Assembly (NCBI GenBank): GCA_030621995.1
Contig: JAUXGP010000044.1
Coordinates: 1-9,519, forward strand
DNA from: Psychrilyobacter sp.
Lineage (GTDB): Bacteria; Fusobacteriota; Fusobacteriia; Fusobacteriales; Fusobacteriaceae
Direction: 5' to 3'
DNA length: 9,519 nucleotides
Shown: positions 6,257 through 9,519 of the stretch, piece after piece
Numbering within the stretch: the first letter of the stretch is position 1
How the letters are laid out: every line of letters begins with the position of its first letter
The notes under the pieces: model-generated
What the model was told of the DNA's origin: nothing
What the model saw: the letters and a program-made list of their open reading frames with translations, nothing else
Database searches by the model: none
Translations under genes and position numbers: made by a program

Positions 6257-8501
6257 TGCAGCTTTCACACTCCTCTTTTTCCCTTATTATATTACTGTTT
6301 TTCTGAATGGTTCTGGTGTAATATATTGATTTACACTGGGTCTTCCATGCAGTCATTATAGTATCGTATATATCCCTGGCTCTTATATCCTTATTCAGGT
6401 CAAACAATAATTCCATAGATACACCCTGAGTGATCCATCTGGAGATCTTGCTCATTACATGGACATATTCCTTGGGATCGATTTTTTTGGCTTCACTATA
6501 AAACCAGGATCTGTCATTCAGATGTTTTACCACACGCGGGACTGCACCTTTTTGATTTTTTTCAATAAAAAACCTGGAAAATACAGGGTTCACAGATGCT
6601 GTGGCACCCATAAGCAGGGATGTAGAAGTATTGGGAGCTACTGCTGTCAGCTCACCATTTCTAATTCCGTAGGCAGCTACCATCTCAAATACCTCTGCCC
6701 ACTCACAAGCTATCTCCGAGTTGTCTATATAGTGTTGTTTTTCCTTCCCAAAGAAGATCCCCCTGTCCCAATTAGATCCAGAGAACAACTTGTATCTTCC
6801 CCTCTCCCTGGCTAAAACAGCACTTCCCTTGAGGGTATAGAGGGCAATTTTTTCAAATAATTTATCCACCTCCTCTGCCGACTCCTCATACATAAGATAT
6901 CTAAAGGCCAAATAATCAGAGAGGCCCATGGCTCCTACACCGACAGTTCTATACAGTTCATTATGTCTGTCAGATTCCCTGAGGGGTGATTTTGTAAGTT
7001 CAATTGTATTGTCCAATAACCTTACCGCCAGGATACTGATCTCTTCCAGTTCTTTGTCTTGTATCTCTGCCAGGTTTAAAGAGAGTAAGTTGCAGGTATG
7101 CACCTCTCCCAGTATATTTTTAGAAATTCCAATATTGTCCTCCCTGACATCCTCAAATGCTCTTGTAGGAGAAAAATTAGAAAAACTTTCCATACACAGG
7201 TTCCCGTTACCTATCATCCCCCTGTGGGAATTGTGATTCAGTCTGTTGGCTGTATCCTTAAAAAAGATATACGGCATTCCTGTCTCAATCTGTGTCTTCA
7301 TAATCTCCTTTAGGAGTTCACGAGCACTTATTTTTTTTACTATCTGCAGGTCGTTATCATTTTCCAGGATCCTGTATATATCTTCAAATTCATCTCCATA
7401 CAGTTCACATAGTTCCACATCATATTTTTTTCTTACCTCATAGGGATCAAACAGAGTCCAGCTTTGGTTTTCTTCCACCCTTTTCATAAACAGGTCTGAA
7501 ACCACTACCTGGGGATATACATCATATGATTTACCCCTCTGATCTCCATTCTCACTCTGCAACTCTAAAAACTGCTCCACGTCTATATGCCAGGTGTCCA
7601 ATGCAACTGTCACAGCTCCTGCTCTCCTGCCCTGCTGGTTTACAGCTACCGCTGTATCATTTATTATCTTTATCCACGGGGTTACTCCTCCGCTGGCATT
7701 TAAATATCCATTAACTTCAGATCCCTTCCCCCTGATTCTGGAAAGATTTACTCCCACTCCTCCGCCGTTTTTGCTTATTTTTGCTATTGAATCCACATTG
7801 TAGAAGATAGATTCGATATTATCATCTACAGCACTTATAAAGCAGGAGGCGAGATTTCCATTCGGAACCCTAAGGTTAGCCAAAATTGGTGTTGCCAACG
7901 ATATTTTTTTTAAGGATAAGACATCATAGAATTTTTTAACCCTCTCGATCCTGTCTTCCTTTTCATTCAGAGACAGCATCATGGAGATGGCCATAAATAC
8001 CTCTTGAGGCAGTTCCCATACTTCACCCCTATATTTCAACAGATATCTATTTACAAACATATTGGCTCCGGCATAGTCATAGTTCATATCTCTGTCCGGA
8101 ACCATATAGTTTCCCAACTCTATGATTTCTTTTTTTGTATAATCCAATAATCTATTGTCATATAGATCATTTTCACACAGATTAGTTATGGTCTTATAAA
8201 AATCATTGTATGCATATCCCCTGCCATGATAAACTTCCCTTTCAATCTCCATCATTAGGAGTCTTCCACCGACATTTGCCCAATGGCTGGATTCAAAGTT
8301 TGTCATAGATACAGTCAGGTTGATCAATGATTCTTGTATCCTTTTAGTTGTGATATCCTCCTGGTAGATAGTTTCTATATGACTTTCTAATTCCACCATA
8401 TTTATATCCAGCCCGTCACAGGCTTTGATTAATTTTTCTCTGATCTTATCTATATCTATAGCTTCCCTTATCCCATCTCTATTGATGACCATCCTATTCA
8501 T
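6249..8501 (-). CDS. nrdA: Class I ribonucleotide reductase, catalytic (alpha) subunit
   Basis: The 750-residue large subunit reduces ribonucleotides to deoxyribonucleotides. An ATP-cone occupies about residues 1-90 (VINRDGIREAIDIDKI at the start), so overall activity is probably switched by ATP/dATP. The catalytic barrel follows: Cys220 (NLASCF) and Cys470 (EVHTCNL) are the redox pair, and Asn434, Cys436 and Glu438 (NLCME) are the active-site set with the thiyl radical on Cys436. Tyr727-Tyr728 (SIYYTR) relay the radical from NrdB. Cys745 and Cys748 (CESCSG) are the C-terminal swinging CxxC that needs external reduction. Length is close to E. coli NrdA (761). The ATG at 8499-8501 is 1 nt past the nrdH stop and uses AGAGG in the end of nrdH. 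The ATP-cone and absence of nrdI point to an NrdAB (Ia-like) rather than an NrdEF (Ib) system. Confidence 0.96.
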   Translation of the reverse strand: MNRMVINRDGIREAIDIDKIREKLIKACDGLDINMVELESHIETIYQEDITTKRIQESLINLTVSMTNFESSHWANVGGRLLMMEIEREVYHGRGYAYNDFYKTITNLCENDLYDNRLLDYTKKEIIELGNYMVPDRDMNYDYAGANMFVNRYLLKYRGEVWELPQEVFMAISMMLSLNEKEDRIERVKKFYDVLSLKKISLATPILANLRVPNGNLASCFISAVDDNIESIFYNVDSIAKISKNGGGVGVNLSRIRGKGSEVNGYLNASGGVTPWIKIINDTAVAVNQQGRRAGAVTVALDTWHIDVEQFLELQSENGDQRGKSYDVYPQVVVSDLFMKRVEENQSWTLFDPYEVRKKYDVELCELYGDEFEDIYRILENDNDLQIVKKISARELLKEIMKTQIETGMPYIFFKDTANRLNHNSHRGMIGNGNLCMESFSNFSPTRAFEDVREDNIGISKNILGEVHTCNLLSLNLAEIQDKELEEISILAVRLLDNTIELTKSPLRESDRHNELYRTVGVGAMGLSDYLAFRYLMYEESAEEVDKLFEKIALYTLKGSAVLARERGRYKLFSGSNWDRGIFFGKEKQHYIDNSEIACEWAEVFEMVAAYGIRNGELTAVAPNTSTSLLMGATASVNPVFSRFFIEKNQKGAVPRVVKHLNDRSWFYSEAKKIDPKEYVHVMSKISRWITQGVSMELLFDLNKDIRARDIYDTIMTAWKTQCKSIYYTRTIQKNSNIIREKEECESCSG

Positions 8502-8502
8502 A

Positions 8503-8709
8503 TTATTTTACCTCTTCTAAAAAACTATCCATAGTAAAGAATTTACCATTGTATTCAACTATTGGTGCTGACATTATCTTAGCCTTGCTGGCTGCCATTC
8601 TTAACTCTTTGATATCCTCTATATATTCAAATTCTGCACCACTGTTTACCAGCTTGGCTTTTAATTCCTCACACTGTCTGCAATTTTCTTTACCATATAT
8701 TTTTATCAT
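8503..8709 (-). CDS. nrdH: Glutaredoxin-like redox protein of the nrd operon (NrdH-like)
   Basis: This 68-residue thioredoxin-fold protein has the redox motif CRQC at Cys10-Cys13 (YGKENCRQCEEL) after a first beta strand, and a SAPIVEYNG segment (residues 47-55) whose proline is the conserved cis-Pro. It lies first in the operon with nrdA, so its likely role is electron donor to the C-terminal CxxC of NrdA. It lacks the WSGFRP segment typical of classical NrdH, so the NrdH name is by position and fold; a general glutaredoxin is the alternative. The start is set by AGGAGGT (8717-8723) at 7-nt spacing. The stop is 1 nt from the nrdA ATG, which implies coupled translation. Confidence 0.85.
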   Translation of the reverse strand: MIKIYGKENCRQCEELKAKLVNSGAEFEYIEDIKELRMAASKAKIMSAPIVEYNGKFFTMDSFLEEVK

Positions 8710-8746
8710 TAAAAATACCTCCTGTTGTGTTTATATATTTTTTATA

Positions 8747-8760
8747 TACTAGATATAGTA
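8747..8760 (-). promoter_or_regulatory. NrdR-box-like palindrome upstream of nrdHAB
   Basis: TACTATATCTAGTA is an inverted repeat (TACTA-TATC-TAGTA) whose core CTATATCTAG fits the NrdR box core CWATATMTWG. It lies 38 nt before the nrdH ATG and over the predicted transcription start, a position suited to repression. NrdR normally binds two boxes about 31 nt apart. A second, degenerate match (ACCATATATTTGT on the plus strand, about 27 nt upstream) is off-spaced, so only one good box is seen. Confidence 0.55.
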
Positions 8761-8761
8761 C

Positions 8762-8790
8762 ACTATAAGTTTTACCATATATTTGTATAA
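8762..8790 (-). promoter_or_regulatory. Candidate nrdHAB promoter
   Basis: TTATAC (8785-8790) and TATAGT (8762-8767) are separated by 17 nt on the minus strand. The -10 matches 5 of 6 and the -35 only 3 of 6. The start would fall near 8755, inside the NrdR-like palindrome. An alternative is TTGTAA with a poorer TAAAAC -10 a little upstream. Confidence 0.4.
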
Positions 8791-8823
8791 ATTACAATTA
8801 TAAAATAATTATAAAGGTATCTT

Positions 8824-8859
8824 AAAAAAATAAGGCAGGAAATTCCTACCTTATTTTTT
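8824..8859. terminator. Terminator overlapping the end of the MobA-like gene
   Basis: AAAAAATAAGG (8825-8835) pairs with CCTTATTTTTT (8849-8859), and the stem continues after one wobble with AGG/CCT around a 5-nt loop. The minus-strand exit ends in seven Ts. The hairpin includes the last codons of the nucleotidyltransferase gene. It separates that operon from nrdHAB and can work in both directions. Confidence 0.85.
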
Positions 8860-9406
8860 CATATTCTTCCCTTGTATCTATATCCATAAAATCATTCCCA
8901 CCAGAAAAATCTAAATATCTCACACTGTTCAAATTTCTGTCTATTATTTCCTTGCCGCCTCTATCCCCATCTAATTTGAGGAGTTCTTCCCTGTAGATCT
9001 TTCCAAATATCACAGGGCTTTTTCTCTTCCCTAAAAGTCTGGGCACCGCTATATATCTGTTGTCGGAAATATCCATTATTTTTTTTATAATTTCTCCTCT
9101 GAGAAAGGGCTGATCCCCGGTAAAAAACATAAAATCAGAACCTGTATCTGTGTTTTTTACTCCCAGCTTGATGCTTTCACTGATTCCTCTTTGGGGGTTG
9201 TTATTTATAATAGATCTATAACCATATGATTCAGCCAGCTTCTCTACCTCTCTATACTGGGTTACCACTATAACTTCGTGAAAATTTATCTGAAATAACT
9301 GACGAAAAAGATGTTCGACCATGGGAATATTGTCCTTTAACAGCAGGAGTTTATTCCCCCCCATTCGTGAACTATACCCGGAGGCAAGCACTATAGCTGT
9401 AATCAT
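8846..9406 (-). CDS. MobA/MocA-like nucleotidyltransferase
   Basis: The 186-residue protein belongs to the MobA-like NTP transferase fold. It has the nucleotide-binding start LASGYSSRMGGNKLLL (7-22), the NNNPQRGISESI segment (68-79), the metal-binding GDQPF motif (97-101), an RGGKEI segment near 145-150, and the closing DIDT motif (175-178). Such enzymes transfer CMP or GMP from the NTP to molybdopterin; the cytidylyltransferase MocA and YgfJ-type proteins serve molybdenum hydroxylases. Sequence alone does not settle CTP versus GTP. The upstream neighbour looks like YqeC, which favours a role in maturing a selenium-dependent molybdenum hydroxylase over bis-MGD synthesis. The ATG at 9404-9406 has AGGAGG at 6-nt spacing and overlaps the upstream stop as ATGA, so it is probably coupled to that gene. 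Confidence 0.88.
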   Translation of the reverse strand: MITAIVLASGYSSRMGGNKLLLLKDNIPMVEHLFRQLFQINFHEVIVVTQYREVEKLAESYGYRSIINNNPQRGISESIKLGVKNTDTGSDFMFFTGDQPFLRGEIIKKIMDISDNRYIAVPRLLGKRKSPVIFGKIYREELLKLDGDRGGKEIIDRNLNSVRYLDFSGGNDFMDIDTREEYEKIR

Positions 9407-9519
9407 AAAATGCCTCCTACCACTATCTCTCCATCAAATTTTTTAGCATCTAACTTAATCTTTATCTCTTCTATAATTTTTAAATCTTCCATCAGATCCA
9501 CCTTACTGAAAAATATAAT
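9403..9519 (-). CDS. C-terminal end of a probable YqeC-like protein (partial)
   Basis: An open frame runs from the window edge to a TGA at 9403-9405, giving 38 residues that end FDGEIVVGGIL. Its last bases overlap the ATG of the nucleotidyltransferase (ATGA), a typical operon junction. The segment FFSKVDLMED resembles a GTPase-type [NT]KxD motif, and the closing VVxGGIL resembles the VVLGSL-like end of YqeC, the accessory protein of selenium-dependent molybdenum hydroxylases. YqeC genes are often next to a MobA-like gene. The name rests on this short tail plus context, so it is tentative; that a gene ends here is much firmer. Confidence 0.6.
   Translation of the reverse strand: MIFFSKVDLMEDLKIIEEIKIKLDAKKFDGEIVVGGIL

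Noticed and set aside
6459..7803. Several plus-strand ORFs of 62-118 codons opposite nrdA
   Set aside because: They lie antisense to a fully conserved NrdA frame, lack ribosome binding sites and encode no recognisable motifs, so they are shadows.
8549..8752. 67-codon plus-strand ORF opposite nrdH
   Set aside because: Antisense to nrdH and running into its promoter region; no translation signals.
1..9519. CRISPR array, tRNA/rRNA genes, insertion sequence or prophage genes
   Set aside because: No regularly spaced direct repeats, structural RNA sequence, transposase motifs or terminal inverted repeats were seen on either strand.

Overview
The window is low-GC bacterial DNA. It has strong AGGAGG-type ribosome binding sites, A/T-ended codons (most biased in pflB), and a gene set of pyruvate formate-lyase, a class I ribonucleotide reductase operon and a molybdenum-hydroxylase accessory locus. 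Together these suggest an anaerobic or facultative fermenter, most likely a member of the Fusobacteriota (an Ilyobacter/Propionigenium/Cetobacterium-like organism), with a clostridial relative as the alternative. The taxon is inferred from protein style and gene content, because there is no rRNA in the window.

Layout, left to right. (1) A 46-residue plus-strand ORF (130-270) with an excellent ribosome binding site is the only plus-strand gene. It converges on a minus-strand membrane protein with two Gate (nucleoside-recognition) domains (384-1313), and the two share a bidirectional terminator at 291-325. (2) The pyruvate formate-lyase pair follows on the minus strand: pflB (2611-4842) with a near-consensus promoter at 4883-4911, then pflA (1609-2340), the glycyl-radical activase. 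A 270-nt gap between them holds a terminator hairpin, a possible pflA promoter and a folded leader, so pflA can probably be transcribed separately from pflB. (3) A 379-nt non-coding stretch rich in small repeats separates pflB from the class I ribonucleotide reductase operon nrdH-nrdA-nrdB (8709 down to 5222). The three genes are packed with a 1-nt gap and a short overlap, and are preceded by a palindrome resembling an NrdR box. (4) At the right edge lie a MobA/MocA-like nucleotidyltransferase (8846-9406) and, overlapping its start by 4 nt, the last 38 codons of a gene that looks like yqeC. This is the left end of a probable selenium-dependent molybdenum-hydroxylase maturation locus.

How the genes work together. 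PflA uses S-adenosylmethionine to place the glycyl radical on PflB, which splits pyruvate with CoA to acetyl-CoA and formate, an anaerobic ATP-yielding route. NrdA and NrdB form the tyrosyl-radical ribonucleotide reductase, and the small glutaredoxin-like protein probably re-reduces the C-terminal CxxC of NrdA. The locus therefore puts an oxygen-requiring radical enzyme next to an oxygen-killed one. The coding content is conventional. The less explained material is regulatory: repeats upstream of pflB, alternative hairpins before pflA, the NrdR-like palindrome, two unexplained intergenic inverted repeats, and two small ORF candidates.
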